A stretch of DNA of 64,000 nt. Source: Aliiglaciecola sp. CAU 1673. Lineage in GTDB: Bacteria; Pseudomonadota; Gammaproteobacteria; Enterobacterales; Alteromonadaceae. This document shows positions 48,095 through 57,622 of this stretch, piece after piece; the first letter of the stretch is position 1, and each line of letters begins with the position of its first letter. Below the pieces are notes generated by a model. It worked only from the letters and a program-made list of their open reading frames with translations, was not told where the DNA came from and ran no database searches. The stretch covers positions 1-64,000 of the forward strand of contig NZ_JARHUG010000012.1 in the NCBI RefSeq assembly GCF_029223185.1, read 5' to 3'. Made by a program: the position numbers and the translations under genes.

Positions 48095-48466
48095 ATGAAC
48101 GCTGAACTCACCCTGGATATGAAGCAATCGGTGCTGTCCCAGACCCCGGAGCAACGGGTCGGCTATTTCAACAAACTGATACAGGAGAAGAAGACCGTTT
48201 GGACACTGGTGGATGATCATGGCGCGATGATGATGACCGCCGAAGATGAAGACTGCATTCCGGTGTGGCCGGCCAGTGAATTTGTGCAGGATTGGATTGA
48301 GGGCGAATGGGCCCATTGCCGTCCGCATGCCATCAGCCTTAAGGATTGGCAAGACAAATGGTTGCCGGGTCTGGAGGATGATGAAATCCAGGTGGTAGTT
48401 TTCCCGGTACCCGGTGAAGACGGATTGGTGCTGGAGCCTTGGGAATTGGCGGAGCGCCTGCATTAA
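48095..48466 (+). CDS. DUF2750-family protein
   Basis: A 123-residue cytosolic acidic protein (LVDDHGAMMMTAEDEDCIPVWPASEF, LEDDEIQVVVFPVPGEDGLVLEPWELAERL) of the DUF2750 type. The function is unknown. ATG at 48095 is chosen because AAGGAG precedes it with proper spacing; an upstream ATG at 48032 lies inside the previous gene and reads an unrelated frame. It pairs with TIGR02647 as a two-gene unit ending in the hairpin at 48479. Confidence 0.7.
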   Translation: MNAELTLDMKQSVLSQTPEQRVGYFNKLIQEKKTVWTLVDDHGAMMMTAEDEDCIPVWPASEFVQDWIEGEWAHCRPHAISLKDWQDKWLPGLEDDEIQVVVFPVPGEDGLVLEPWELAERLH

Positions 48467-48478
48467 TTCCTGTTGATG

Positions 48479-48503
48479 TGGGGCTTGATTCCTTCAAGCC
48501 CCA
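48479..48503. terminator. Hairpin between DUF2750 and ubiK genes
   Basis: A perfect 10-bp stem TGGGGCTTGA / TCAAGCCCCA with a 5-nt loop has only TAATT after it, so termination may be partial. Confidence 0.5.
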
Positions 48504-48545
48504 TAATTGATATACTCGCCTAAAGAGATCCCCACAGGAAAGAAC

Positions 48546-48800
48546 ATGTTAGATCCCAAGAAACTGGAAGAAATTGCCAAGCATATTTCCGATGCCATTC
48601 CCCCTGGCGTAAAGCAAGTAGCAGAAGGGGCGGAAGCCAAGGTTAAGCAGGTATTGCAGGCACAGCTAAGCAAGCTGGACTTTGTTAGCCGTGAAGAATT
48701 TGATGTACAAACTCAGGTGCTGATCCGCACCCGTGAAAAGCTCACCGCCATGGAAGAGCGCCTGGCTAAGCTTGAACAGGAACTGAGCGAGCGCGAATAA
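48546..48800 (+). CDS. ubiK: Ubiquinone biosynthesis accessory factor UbiK
   Basis: An 84-residue coiled-coil protein (YqiC/BMFP family) that assists the UbiJ-scaffolded ubiquinone complex. It shows an N-terminal amphipathic segment (LEEIAKHISDAIPPGVKQVAEG), then FVSREEFDVQTQVLIRTREKL and a C-terminal trimeric coiled coil (MEERLAKLEQEL). AGGAAAG lies before the ATG. It is chromosomally close to ubiD, another ubiquinone gene, but not in an operon with it. Confidence 0.93.
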   Translation: MLDPKKLEEIAKHISDAIPPGVKQVAEGAEAKVKQVLQAQLSKLDFVSREEFDVQTQVLIRTREKLTAMEERLAKLEQELSERE

Positions 48801-48814
48801 CCAATACTTGGTAT

Positions 48815-49822
48815 CTAAGCACTTAACGCCGGCAGGTAGCTAAAGCGCTGCCGGTAAGCCTTAGGCGTCAACTGGGTTTGGGCTACAAAGAGCTTTCTGA
48901 ATGACGCCGGATCACCATACCCCACTTTCTCTACAATACGTTCAACCGGCATATCGGTTCCAGCCAGCAGGTTCTTCGCCTGTTCCACCCGCACTTGTTG
49001 CAAATAGGCCAGTGGCGTTTCCCCGGTGGCGGCCTTAAAGCGCCGAATTAAGGTGCGCTTGGTGACGGCAAATTTGTCACACAGGGCATCCAGGCTGACC
49101 TGCTCGGCATAGTTGGCCAGCATCCAGTCCTGCACCTGCTCGATAAGGCTATCCCGATGACGGATAACCAGGGTCGGGTCCATAAAGGTTTGTTGCGACA
49201 GACGCTGTCGGTCCAGCAGCATTAATTTGCCCAGGCCATTAGCAAACTGCACGCCGATTAGCTCCTCCAGCAATTTCAGACAGACATTGGGAAAGGAGGT
49301 GGTGGCGCCGCCGGTTATCACCCTGTTGCTTGTGACCACAATTTCATCCATACGCAGATGCACTTTCGGGTAACGTTCGCTAAAAATATCCTTCATCCAC
49401 CAACAACTGGTGGCTTGCTCATTGTCCAGCACCCCGGCTTCACCCAATGAAAAGGTGCCAGTGCAATGACTGACCAACCAAGTACCTCTGGCTTTGGCTT
49501 CACGAAGCGTTGATAGGGCGGGCTGAAGTTCGGTCAGATATTCTCTAAAGCCACCTTTATCGTAGGTGTAGGCGGCAACAGAGATCAGTGCATCGGCATC
49601 CTTAAGTGCCGACAAGTCCTGACAAGGCAACACAAAGCCGTTCGAGCACTGAATGTTACCGCCGCCGGCTTTATATACAGCTGTCTCAAAGGGAACCTGT
49701 TGCTCCAGCGGGTGCAAATAGCGCCAGAATGAATTGGCGAAGGCGAAGAAGTCCACCGCCGCCATCAAGGTGGAGCCCATGGCGTTATCTGTGGCCAGGA
49801 TGGCAATCTTTTTCGGTGTCAT
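48815..49822 (-). CDS. GlxA-family AraC-type regulator
   Basis: A 335-residue transcription factor. The N-terminal half is a DJ-1/PfpI-like amidotransferase domain (LVSHCTGTFSLGEAG with the nucleophile-elbow Cys; degenerate in most GlxA proteins). The C-terminal half is an AraC/XylS domain with two helix-turn-helices (LDALCDKFAVTKRTLIRRFKAA; PVERIVEKVGYGDPASFRKLFV). Targets in this family often concern amine, arginine or carnitine catabolism. None of its neighbours suggests a target, and it is divergent from the small membrane gene at 49919. Confidence 0.9.
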   Translation of the reverse strand: MTPKKIAILATDNAMGSTLMAAVDFFAFANSFWRYLHPLEQQVPFETAVYKAGGGNIQCSNGFVLPCQDLSALKDADALISVAAYTYDKGGFREYLTELQPALSTLREAKARGTWLVSHCTGTFSLGEAGVLDNEQATSCWWMKDIFSERYPKVHLRMDEIVVTSNRVITGGATTSFPNVCLKLLEELIGVQFANGLGKLMLLDRQRLSQQTFMDPTLVIRHRDSLIEQVQDWMLANYAEQVSLDALCDKFAVTKRTLIRRFKAATGETPLAYLQQVRVEQAKNLLAGTDMPVERIVEKVGYGDPASFRKLFVAQTQLTPKAYRQRFSYLPALSA

Positions 49823-49918
49823 GATGTCACTATTGGCACTTTTTTTATCATTATTGCCACTAACCGTCAGATTTGCAAGAGACTACAATTTCCCCAGGTT
49901 GAACGTGGAGGATAAATC

Positions 49919-50098
49919 ATGAGTCACCTGATTAAACATTGGTTAGTGGTAGCCCTGATGCTGGGCAGTTGGTTATTGACCTTTTGGATCCAATGGCAGA
50001 CTGAGATGCCGATGAGTATGCATGTGATCGGTGTGCCGCTGTTGATGCTGATGGTGGCAGGACTGGCCGGACTGGCGCTCGAGGAAGAAGATCATTAA
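49919..50098 (+). CDS. Small two-helix membrane protein, 59 residues
   Basis: ATG at 49919 is preceded by GTGGAGGATAAATC, a strong ribosome site. The peptide has two hydrophobic helices (VVALMLGSWLLTFWI and VIGVPLLMLMVAGLAGLAL) joined by a short loop, and an acidic end EEEDH. Strong ribosome site, standard codons and membrane pattern support a real gene. It may be regulated with or by the divergent GlxA-type factor 97 bp away. No family was recognised. It ends 4 bp before the MITE-like element. Confidence 0.6.
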   Translation: MSHLIKHWLVVALMLGSWLLTFWIQWQTEMPMSMHVIGVPLLMLMVAGLAGLALEEEDH

Positions 50099-50102
50099 GC
50101 GT

Positions 50103-50341
50103 ATACCAAGTCCATTAATGATGTGATCACTCAGCGAGAGGCAAAATGTTCCTTGGCAAGGCAGAGGCCAGCAGGTTTAGTGGGGCTAAATCAAGGGCCT
50201 CTAACACAGCCAAGGGGGCATTTTGGCCTCGCCCGCAGGGAGCGCCATGGATGGCGTGAAGTAGAACAACGCAGGAGCAGTTGCAGATATAAGCCCTTCT
50301 GACCTGCTCTGAGTTAACCAGATCATTATTGGACTTGGTAT
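50103..50341. mobile_element. MITE-like element with terminal inverted repeats
   Basis: A 239-bp non-coding element bounded by imperfect inverted repeats of about 32 bp: ATACCAAGTCCATTAATGAT at the left, and the complement of ATACCAAGTCCAATAATGAT at the right, both extending towards CTCAG. Inner arms also pair (GCGAGAGGCAAAATG with CATTTTGGCCTCGC; AGAGGCC with GGCCTCT), so most of it can fold. It encodes no transposase. It fits exactly between the 3' ends of two convergent genes; the TAA of the DUF4287 gene lies at its right edge. No target duplication could be confirmed. Confidence 0.75.
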
Positions 50342-50871
50342 TAGCCCGCTTCATCGTAAGCGTCTTTGAGCCACTGAAGCACTTGTTGGTCTATTTGCTC
50401 AGGGCTGGTCAACTGAACGCGGTGGGTGCACATGGTGCCAAAAGGGCCTGAGGTCTCTAAACGTCCGCTATGGGGCCGGTTATTAAACTTAAGTCCCAGG
50501 TCGATACGGGTCTTGGTGGAAGGTTGTACCAAGGCAAACTGGCGTTTGCGGCGAAAACTGACTGCTGCCTTTTTGGGCGCTACCTCAATATCGCTGCCCA
50601 GTTTCAGGATTTCATCACGAAGTTTGTCGAAAATAGGCAGCAGGCTCTCTTTGCCCTTGTACTGGGCACTCAGTAAGTCCTCTTCAGAGTGCGATGCGGC
50701 GTCTGCTTCGCGGAACTTGAGGGCAATAAAGTTGGCATAGCCATGGGTCAGGCCACAGTCTCCCTTGAGAAACGCCATAATCTCGCCATGTTTGGCAAAG
50801 CCCTTGGGCGCTAACAGGGCTTTCCATTCATCCAATGTTTTTCCGGTTTTCTCTTTCAGGCCCTCTTCCAT
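50341..50871 (-). CDS. DUF4287 plus DUF5655 domain protein
   Basis: A 176-residue cytosolic protein. The first 60 residues (LKEKTGKTLDEWKALLAPKG ... LTHGYANFIALKF) are DUF4287, a short helical domain. The rest (LLPIFDKLRDEILKLGSDIEVAPKKAAVSFRRKRQFALVQPSTKTRIDLGLKF) is DUF5655, a domain proposed to bind nucleic acid or to be relic endonuclease-like. ATG at 50871 has AGGTGA upstream; a GTG at 50910 is the alternative. The stop codon coincides with the edge of the MITE-like element. Confidence 0.75.
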   Translation of the reverse strand: MEEGLKEKTGKTLDEWKALLAPKGFAKHGEIMAFLKGDCGLTHGYANFIALKFREADAASHSEEDLLSAQYKGKESLLPIFDKLRDEILKLGSDIEVAPKKAAVSFRRKRQFALVQPSTKTRIDLGLKFNNRPHSGRLETSGPFGTMCTHRVQLTSPEQIDQQVLQWLKDAYDEAG

Positions 50872-50924
50872 CTCGATGCTCACCTTGTTGTGGTTAGGCA
50901 AGTAAAGCACAGTTTTTCAAAACG

Positions 50925-52475
50925 CTACTTTTCAATCCCATTTAATTCTGACAAAAAGAAGCGGTAAGCCGGATTGGTCGTTTGCTCCTCAAAGTGGTAG
51001 CCGAGCTGTGCCACATGGCTGTCAAACTCCGCCCTGGTATCGGCAGGAATATCAAAGCCCGCCAATACCAGTCCTTCTGCGGCACCATGGTTGCGGTAAT
51101 GGAATAAGGTGATGTTCCAGCGCTCACCCAGGGTATTAAGAAACTTCATCAAGGCGCCCGGATACTCGGGAAACTCGAAGGAAAATACATGTTCATTGAG
51201 CAGACTAGGCGGCCTGCCACCCACCATGTAACGCACATGCAGCTTGGCCATTTCATTGTCTGACAGATCAAACAGATCGTAGCCTTCGCTGCGCAGGACT
51301 TTTTCTATCTGCTCAAATTCGGCGCGGCCCTGGCGTAGCTTCAGGCCTACAAAAATATGGGCCTCGTCATCACTGGCGTAGCGATAATTAAATTCGGTAA
51401 TGGCACGTCCGCCGAGTAGTCCGCAGAAATGCCTGAAGGCCCCCCGGCGCTCGGGAATACGTACCGCAAACACTGCCTCTTTTTGCTCTCCCAGTTCGCA
51501 GCGCTCTGACACATAACGCAGCGTATGAAAGTTAATATTGGCACCGCAAAGAATACCGCCCAGTTGCTGACCTTTAAGATTATGGCGCTGAACATACTTA
51601 CGAATGCCCGCTACCGATAGGGCGCCTGCTGGTTCGGCAATGACCCGGGTATCATCGAAAATATCCTTAATGGCGGCGCAGATCTCATCGCTGGAGACAG
51701 TGATCACTTCATCCACATATTGCTGACAGAGGCGAAAAGTTTCTATACCAATCAGTTTGACCGCCACCCCATCGGCGAAGATACCGACACTGGGCAATTC
51801 CACCGGCTTACCGGCTGCCATGGCTGCTTGTAAGCAGGCAGACTCTTCCGATTCCACCGCTACAATGCGTAAATCCGGCTTAAGTTGCTTAAGATAGACG
51901 GCAATACCGGCGGCCAATCCGCCACCGCCAACCGCAATAAACAGGGTTTCCAGGTTGGGATTTTGTTCCAGCAATTCGCGGCCAATGGTGCCTTGTCCGG
52001 CAATCACATCGGGATCATCGAAGGGGGGGATATAGGCATAGCCATGCTCGGCGGCTAATTCCTTGGCCTTGGCGTTGGCGGCATCGAAACTGGTACCGTG
52101 CAGGATCACCTCCACCTGCTTGCCGCCAAAGCTGCGCACTGCATCCACTTTAATATCCGGGGTGGTTTCCGGCATCACAATCACGGCTTTGATTTCTTTG
52201 ATGCGCGCCGAGTAGGCCACGCCTTGGGCATGGTTACCGGCAGAGGCGGCAATCACGCCTGCGGCTTTTTGTGCATCGGTAAGCTGGCAAAGGCGGTTGT
52301 AGGCGCCGCGCAATTTAAAAGATTTTACCGGCTGCTGGTCTTCGCGTTTCAGCCAGATATCGTTACCAAGAGAAGCGGAGAGTTTATTCAGATGCACCAG
52401 ATCGCTCTTCACCGCCACATCATAGACGGGTGAAAGCAGGATCTTTCTGAGGTAGTCGGTATCGGAGAGGGCCAT
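50925..52475 (-). CDS. ilvA: Biosynthetic threonine ammonia-lyase IlvA
   Basis: A 516-residue PLP enzyme turning threonine into 2-oxobutyrate, the first committed step to isoleucine. PLP-binding Lys in QPVKSFKLRGAYN, phosphate-binding loop GGGGLAAGIA, SAGNHAQGVAYS, and two C-terminal ACT-like regulatory domains (from about residue 340) that bind isoleucine and valine. Its ATG overlaps the ilvD stop (TAATG). It is last in ilvLGMEDA. Confidence 0.97.
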   Translation of the reverse strand: MALSDTDYLRKILLSPVYDVAVKSDLVHLNKLSASLGNDIWLKREDQQPVKSFKLRGAYNRLCQLTDAQKAAGVIAASAGNHAQGVAYSARIKEIKAVIVMPETTPDIKVDAVRSFGGKQVEVILHGTSFDAANAKAKELAAEHGYAYIPPFDDPDVIAGQGTIGRELLEQNPNLETLFIAVGGGGLAAGIAVYLKQLKPDLRIVAVESEESACLQAAMAAGKPVELPSVGIFADGVAVKLIGIETFRLCQQYVDEVITVSSDEICAAIKDIFDDTRVIAEPAGALSVAGIRKYVQRHNLKGQQLGGILCGANINFHTLRYVSERCELGEQKEAVFAVRIPERRGAFRHFCGLLGGRAITEFNYRYASDDEAHIFVGLKLRQGRAEFEQIEKVLRSEGYDLFDLSDNEMAKLHVRYMVGGRPPSLLNEHVFSFEFPEYPGALMKFLNTLGERWNITLFHYRNHGAAEGLVLAGFDIPADTRAEFDSHVAQLGYHFEEQTTNPAYRFFLSELNGIEK

Positions 52476-54325
52476 TAATAGCCCTCCAGCAAGGATTTAT
52501 CCCTCACCGCGCCCTTGTCGGCGCTGGTGGCCAGCATGGCGTAAGTTTTCAGGGCCAGAGATACCTGGCGCTCACGGTTTTCCGGTTGCCAGGGTTTGTC
52601 ACGCATCTGCATGGCGGCGCGCCGTTCATCCAATTCCACATCAGACACCAATAACTCAATACGACGGTTGGGAATATCGATGGCGATAGGATCACCTGGT
52701 TGCACTAAGGCGATATTGCCACCACCTGCTGCCTCTGGTGACACATGGCCGATGGACAATCCTGAAGTACCGCCAGAGAATCGTCCGTCGGTGACCAGGG
52801 CACAGGCTTTACCCAGGCCTTTGGATTTTAAGTAGGAAGTGGGATAGAGCATTTCCTGCATACCCGGACCGCCTTTGGGACCCTCATAGCGGATAATGAC
52901 CACTTCCCCGCTTTGCACTTCGTCATTAAGGATACCGGCGACTGCCGCATCCTGACTCTCAAAAATTCGCGCCGGGCCCTCAAAGCGCAGGTTGGACTCA
53001 TCCACCCCGGCAGTTTTGACGATACAGCCGTTGGGTGCCAGGTTACCGAACAGCACTGCCAAGCCGCCCTCAAGGCTAAAGGCATGCTGCATATTACGGA
53101 TACAGCCGCCCTCACGGTCGGTGTCCAACTCGGGATAGCGACAACTCTGACTGAAAGCCTGTGTGGTGCGAATACCGGCAGGACCTGCGCGATAGAACAT
53201 GCGTGCGGTTTCATTGGCTTCGTCCACCACATCCCAATTGCCAATCACCTTTTCCATGGATTGACCCAGAACGTGTCCGGCCTCGGCATTTAATAGTCCA
53301 CCGCGGTGCAACTCGGCCAGGATGCCCATCACGCCACCGGCGCGATGCACATCTTCCATATGGTATTTCTGGGTCGCCGGCGCCACTTTGCAAAGATGGG
53401 GTACTTTGCGCGACAAGCGGTCGATATCAGCCATGCTGAAATCCACCTCCGCCTCTTGGGCGGCCGCTAACAGATGCAAAATGGTATTGGTCGAGCCGCC
53501 CATGGCGATATCCAGGCTCATGGCATTTTCAAAGGCCTGGAAGTTGGCGATATTGCGCGGTAGTGCCGACTCGTCATTGTCGCGGTAGTAACGCTGGCAT
53601 AACTCCACCACCAGTTCTCCGGCTTTTAAGAAAAGCTGCTTACGGTCGGCATGGGTGGCCAGCATCGAGCCGTTACCTGGCAGTGATAAACCCAACGCCT
53701 CGGTCAGGCAGTTCATGGAGTTGGCGGTAAACATGCCGGAGCAAGAGCCACAGGTAGGGCAGGCGGAACGCTCGATTTCTTCGCTGTCTTTATCGGAAAC
53801 TTTTGGATCGGCTGCCGCCACCATGGCATCCACCAGATCCAGGGCGATAATCTGATCAGAGAGCTTGGTTTTACCCGCCTCCATTGGTCCACCGGAAACG
53901 AATACCACAGGGATATTCAGGCGCAGAGCTGCCATCAGCATGCCGGGGGTGATCTTGTCACAGTTGGAAATGCATACCAGCGCATCGGCACAGTGGGCAT
54001 TGACCATGTACTCCACCGAGTCGGCGATCAGCTCGCGCGAGGGCAGGCTATAGAGCATGCCGCCATGGCCCATGGCAATGCCGTCATCCACGGCGATGGT
54101 ATTAAATTCCTTGGCCACGCCACCGGCTTTTTCGATGCTACGGGCGACCAATTGACCCATATCCTTGAGGTGCACATGGCCGGGCACAAACTGGGTGAAA
54201 GAGTTGGCCACGGCAATAATGGGCTTACCAAAATCCGCATCGGTCATACCGGTAGCGCGCCATAGCGCACGAGCACCGGCCATATTGCGCCCCTGAGTGG
54301 TGGTGGCTGAACGTAACTTTGGCAT
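52475..54325 (-). CDS. ilvD: Dihydroxy-acid dehydratase IlvD
   Basis: A 616-residue iron-sulfur enzyme forming 2-oxoisovalerate and 2-oxo-3-methylvalerate. Cluster-binding cysteines lie in [13 protein letters not shown] and [19 protein letters not shown]; the metal and substrate segments MEAGKTKL and [23 protein letters not shown] are intact. Members with CISNCDK and the long C-terminus carry an oxygen-sensitive 4Fe-4S cluster in E. coli. It lies between ilvE and ilvA, 58 bp after ilvE. Confidence 0.97.
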   Translation of the reverse strand: MPKLRSATTTQGRNMAGARALWRATGMTDADFGKPIIAVANSFTQFVPGHVHLKDMGQLVARSIEKAGGVAKEFNTIAVDDGIAMGHGGMLYSLPSRELIADSVEYMVNAHCADALVCISNCDKITPGMLMAALRLNIPVVFVSGGPMEAGKTKLSDQIIALDLVDAMVAAADPKVSDKDSEEIERSACPTCGSCSGMFTANSMNCLTEALGLSLPGNGSMLATHADRKQLFLKAGELVVELCQRYYRDNDESALPRNIANFQAFENAMSLDIAMGGSTNTILHLLAAAQEAEVDFSMADIDRLSRKVPHLCKVAPATQKYHMEDVHRAGGVMGILAELHRGGLLNAEAGHVLGQSMEKVIGNWDVVDEANETARMFYRAGPAGIRTTQAFSQSCRYPELDTDREGGCIRNMQHAFSLEGGLAVLFGNLAPNGCIVKTAGVDESNLRFEGPARIFESQDAAVAGILNDEVQSGEVVIIRYEGPKGGPGMQEMLYPTSYLKSKGLGKACALVTDGRFSGGTSGLSIGHVSPEAAGGGNIALVQPGDPIAIDIPNRRIELLVSDVELDERRAAMQMRDKPWQPENRERQVSLALKTYAMLATSADKGAVRDKSLLEGY

Positions 54326-54383
54326 AGGACTTCCTTAATTCTTGCAATAATCTTTAATAGCAGGCCTTGTGTGGGCTGCCTGG

Positions 54384-55313
54384 TTATTCGACTGGTGTTA
54401 ACCAGCCCCATTTGTCTTCGGTGCTGCCGTTAAACAGCCCGAAGAACTTCTCTTGTACTTTCTCGGTGATGGGGCCGCGGCCACCATTACCCACTTTGAT
54501 ACCATCCACACTGCGCACCGGGGTAACTTCGGCGGCGGTGCCGCACATCAGGATCTCATCGGCCAGATACAGGGTTTCACGGGGAATATTTTCCTCCCGG
54601 ACTTCATAGCCTAGCTCTTTCAGCAAGGTAATGACCGTATCGCGGGTGATGCCCGGCAAAATGGCGGCGGTGCGAGGAGGTGTGGACACCTTGCCGTCAC
54701 GGAAAATAAACAGGTTTTCGCCCGCCCCTTCGCTCAAATAGCCGTTGATATCCAGGGCAATACCTTCCTGGTAGCCGTGCCGACGGGCTTCCATAGAAAT
54801 CAGTTGGGATGAAAGATAGTTTCCACCGGCTTTGGCGCCGGTAGGCATGGTATTGGCAGCCAAGCGATTCCAGGAAGTCACGCCAGCATCAACACCATTT
54901 TTCAGGCCTTCCTCGCCCAAGTAAGCTCCCCATTCGAAGGCCGCGACTACTAATTCTGTCTCCTGACCAAATGGGATCTGCAAACCCATACCAATATCGC
55001 CATAAAAAGCGATAGGTCGGATATAGGCAGATTTCAGCTTGTTTTGACGCACAATATCTTTACAGGCTTGGTTAATTTGCTCTGCCGTATAAGGGATGGT
55101 CATGCGATATATTTTGGCCGAATCCAACAGGCGCCGGGTGTGATCTTGCAGGCGAAAAATGCAGGTGCCTTTATCCGGTGTATGGTAGGCGCGAACGCCC
55201 TCGAATACCGAGGAGCCATAGTGAATGGCGTGGGTCATGACATGCACTTTGGCGTCCTGCCAGGGCATGATATCGCCGTTAAACCAAATAAATTCAGCTG
55301 TTTTCTTTGCCAT
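54384..55313 (-). CDS. ilvE: Branched-chain amino acid aminotransferase IlvE
   Basis: A 309-residue fold-type IV PLP enzyme, final step of leucine, isoleucine and valine synthesis, using glutamate. Shown by GSSVFEGVRAYHTPDKG, the Schiff-base lysine in MPTGAKAGGNYLSSQ, and SEGAGENLFIFRDG. The gene begins 12 bp after ilvM, as in E. coli. Confidence 0.96.
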   Translation of the reverse strand: MAKKTAEFIWFNGDIMPWQDAKVHVMTHAIHYGSSVFEGVRAYHTPDKGTCIFRLQDHTRRLLDSAKIYRMTIPYTAEQINQACKDIVRQNKLKSAYIRPIAFYGDIGMGLQIPFGQETELVVAAFEWGAYLGEEGLKNGVDAGVTSWNRLAANTMPTGAKAGGNYLSSQLISMEARRHGYQEGIALDINGYLSEGAGENLFIFRDGKVSTPPRTAAILPGITRDTVITLLKELGYEVREENIPRETLYLADEILMCGTAAEVTPVRSVDGIKVGNGGRGPITEKVQEKFFGLFNGSTEDKWGWLTPVE

Positions 55314-55325
55314 AAATATTCCTTT

Positions 55326-55574
55326 CTATGCCGTTTTGCCAACCGGTTGTGCGCTGGCAATTTCCAGTGATGATAAATCATACAGTTTACGCAACTGGCC
55401 CGTCAGTATATGAATGGGTTGTTGTCCACTCACGTCCATGGTCACTGACAGTCCCTTAGGACCTTGCTGCATACGCAATTGATGAATACAAAAACCACGG
55501 TAACGGGTGGTTTGCAGCACCCTCTCCATTACCGCAGGTTGATCTTGTAATGACAGCATTAATTGATAGTTCAT
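55326..55574 (-). CDS. ilvM: Acetolactate synthase II small subunit IlvM
   Basis: An 82-residue ACT-domain subunit ([26 protein letters not shown]) of acetolactate synthase II, which in E. coli makes the enzyme stable and insensitive to valine. ATG at 55574 is chosen because it overlaps the ilvG stop in ATGA and MNYQLML matches the family start; a longer reading would begin inside ilvG. Confidence 0.93.
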   Translation of the reverse strand: MNYQLMLSLQDQPAVMERVLQTTRYRGFCIHQLRMQQGPKGLSVTMDVSGQQPIHILTGQLRKLYDLSSLEIASAQPVGKTA

Positions 55575-57235
55575 TGAGGTTGCTCCCACATTTGATGGTT
55601 GGCGGTATTGGGTGGCACGATAGGCCAGACGTTGGCGTTAGCGTCGAGCCTGACATGCAAAAGATAAGGCCCCTGATGAGCCAGCATACGGGCTACTGCT
55701 TCCTGCACCTGACTTGGTTCACTGATTTCCTCGGCGGCAATATCAAAAGCCTGGGCCAGGCGGCTGAAGGGCGGATTGTCGGACAAATCCGTTTCGCTGT
55801 AGCGTTCTTGATGGAATAGCTCCTGCCACTGTTTCACCATGCCCAAACGCTGGTTATCCAGCACCAGAATCTTCACCGGCAGGCCATAGCGACGCAGGGT
55901 GGCCAGTTCCTGCACATTCATCATAAATGAGCCATCACCACATACGGCGATAACCGCTTTGTCGGGATGGGCCACTTGTGCACCAATAGCTGCGGGCAGG
56001 CCAAATCCCATGGTGCCCAGGCCGCCGCTACTTAAATGTCGGGTAGGATCGGCAAATGTCATATGCTGGGCCACCCACATCTGATGTTGGCCCACATCGC
56101 AGCTAACAATGGCTTCTCGCTTAGTCTGCTCACTTAAATAGTGAAGCAGAGTGGGAGCATGAATATTCTCTGCGTCATCAGCTTGCGAATAGTTATAGGC
56201 TTTTGCTGCCTTACGTTGGGCTATATGGTGACACCAAGCTGCTGAGGCCGGCCCTTGTAATTGCGGCAGGATCGCTTGCAAATCCCCCAAAATTGCCACA
56301 TCGGCCTGGCGGCGCTTGTGGATTTCGGCCGGATCAATGTCCAGATGCAGCAGTTTGGCGTGGGGCGCAAATTCATCCAGTTTGCCGGTTACCCTATCGT
56401 CCAAACGTGCGCCGATGGCAATGAGTAGATCGCATTCCTGCACGGCCAGATTGGCCGCGGGTAGTCCATGCATGCCCAACATGCCCAGATACAAAGGATG
56501 ATCGGCATCGGCGGCACCCAGGCCTTTGAGGGTCGATACCGTGGGTAAACTGTTGGTGGTGATAAAGTCCCGCAATTGCGGCACGGCCTCTGCCATGCCA
56601 ACACCACCACCTACATAGGCGAGCGGGCGTTTGGCCTGTGCCAGCAATTGATTGGCTTTGGCGATAAGGTCCGCATCAGCTGAGGTCGTTGTGTTCGGTT
56701 GTACGGGTTTCAGGGCCGGGAAACTCACTTCTGATAACAGGATATCCTTTGGAATATCCACCAGTACCGGCCCGGGGCGACCATCCTGAGCAATGAAAAA
56801 AGCGCGTTCCAGACTCGGCAGTAAATCTTTGCCATCCAGCACCTGCATACTGTGTTTGCTGATGGACAGCGACAATCCCAGTACATCCACTTCCTGGAAG
56901 GCATCGGTACCCATGGCCGGGCGCGCCACCTGGCCGGTGATCACCACTAACGGTACTGAGTCCAGCTTGGCGTCGGCCAGACTGGTCAGCAGATTAGTGG
57001 CGCCCGGACCCGAGGTGGCGACGCATACCCCCACGCTATTGGTTGAGCGGGCCTGGCCGATGGCCGCAAAGGCAGCGCCTTGTTCATGGCGGCACAGGTA
57101 GTGACGGATGGGCGAATCCAGCAATGCATCATACAAGGGCATAATGGCTCCGCCCGGGTAACCGAACACCGCTTCAATGCCCTGATGGCCGAGAAATTTA
57201 AGGATTGCCTGTGCACCTGTCATTTTATTGCTCAT
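55571..57235 (-). CDS. ilvG: Acetolactate synthase II large subunit IlvG
   Basis: A 554-residue thiamine-diphosphate enzyme that condenses pyruvate with pyruvate or 2-oxobutyrate. Catalytic Glu is in [15 protein letters not shown]; the ThDP motif is [32 protein letters not shown]-binding and core domains are complete, so this is not the frameshifted form of E. coli K-12. ATG at 57235 is preferred; a TTG two codons earlier is possible. Controlled by attenuation through ilvL. Confidence 0.96.
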   Translation of the reverse strand: MSNKMTGAQAILKFLGHQGIEAVFGYPGGAIMPLYDALLDSPIRHYLCRHEQGAAFAAIGQARSTNSVGVCVATSGPGATNLLTSLADAKLDSVPLVVITGQVARPAMGTDAFQEVDVLGLSLSISKHSMQVLDGKDLLPSLERAFFIAQDGRPGPVLVDIPKDILLSEVSFPALKPVQPNTTTSADADLIAKANQLLAQAKRPLAYVGGGVGMAEAVPQLRDFITTNSLPTVSTLKGLGAADADHPLYLGMLGMHGLPAANLAVQECDLLIAIGARLDDRVTGKLDEFAPHAKLLHLDIDPAEIHKRRQADVAILGDLQAILPQLQGPASAAWCHHIAQRKAAKAYNYSQADDAENIHAPTLLHYLSEQTKREAIVSCDVGQHQMWVAQHMTFADPTRHLSSGGLGTMGFGLPAAIGAQVAHPDKAVIAVCGDGSFMMNVQELATLRRYGLPVKILVLDNQRLGMVKQWQELFHQERYSETDLSDNPPFSRLAQAFDIAAEEISEPSQVQEAVARMLAHQGPYLLHVRLDANANVWPIVPPNTANHQMWEQPQ

Positions 57236-57280
57236 TTTCAACTGTTCCGGCTGTCATCATTTTTTACCGGCCCAGAAACG

Positions 57281-57314
57281 AAAAAACCCCCGGACTTTCG
57301 TGCGGGGGTTTTTT
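57281..57314 (-). terminator. ilv attenuator
   Basis: A perfect 12-bp stem AAAAAACCCCCG / CGGGGGTTTTTT with a 10-nt loop, U-rich on the minus strand, lies between the ilvL stop and ilvG. Stalling of ribosomes on the Leu/Val/Ile codons of ilvL should let a competing hairpin form and allow transcription into ilvG. Confidence 0.92.
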
Positions 57315-57328
57315 GAAGCTGGGCTACT

Positions 57329-57427
57329 TTAGGCCAAGGGCTTCCCCCGCGGAGATGGAATAATCACCACGACAATCACTGCCACATTGAGGGCAACAGT
57401 AAGAAGAAGCTTGGCTAGGAAATTCAT
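57329..57427 (-). CDS. ilvL: ilvGMEDA leader peptide IlvL
   Basis: A 32-residue peptide that works by being translated, not as a protein. Its sequence contains LLLTVALNVAVIVVVIIP, that is dense Leu, Val and Ile codons, the three end products of the operon. It ends 14 bases before the attenuator stem. E. coli IlvL has 32 residues with the same bias. It sits beside comM on the divergent side, as in E. coli (ilvL-yifB). Confidence 0.92.
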   Translation of the reverse strand: MNFLAKLLLTVALNVAVIVVVIIPSPRGKPLA

Positions 57428-57622
57428 GTTAAGCAGTTTGCTCATCAAGGGGGATAGCGAAAGGTTTGTCCTATTCTTCTATCCGGAATACGTCACTATT
57501 TTTACAAATAGCACGGCATTTCATCTTCAGGCAAGGGTTTATTGCGGCTTTTTTTCTAAAGCGTTGTTTTTGTTTTCCGAGTAATGGATTATCCCCCTGA
57601 ATTTTAAAGAAATGGGTTGGTT

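Noticed and set aside
57387-57584. Plus-strand ORF opposite the ilv leader
   Set aside because: It overlaps ilvL antisense, has low-quality composition and no ribosome site; the minus-strand leader peptide explains the region.
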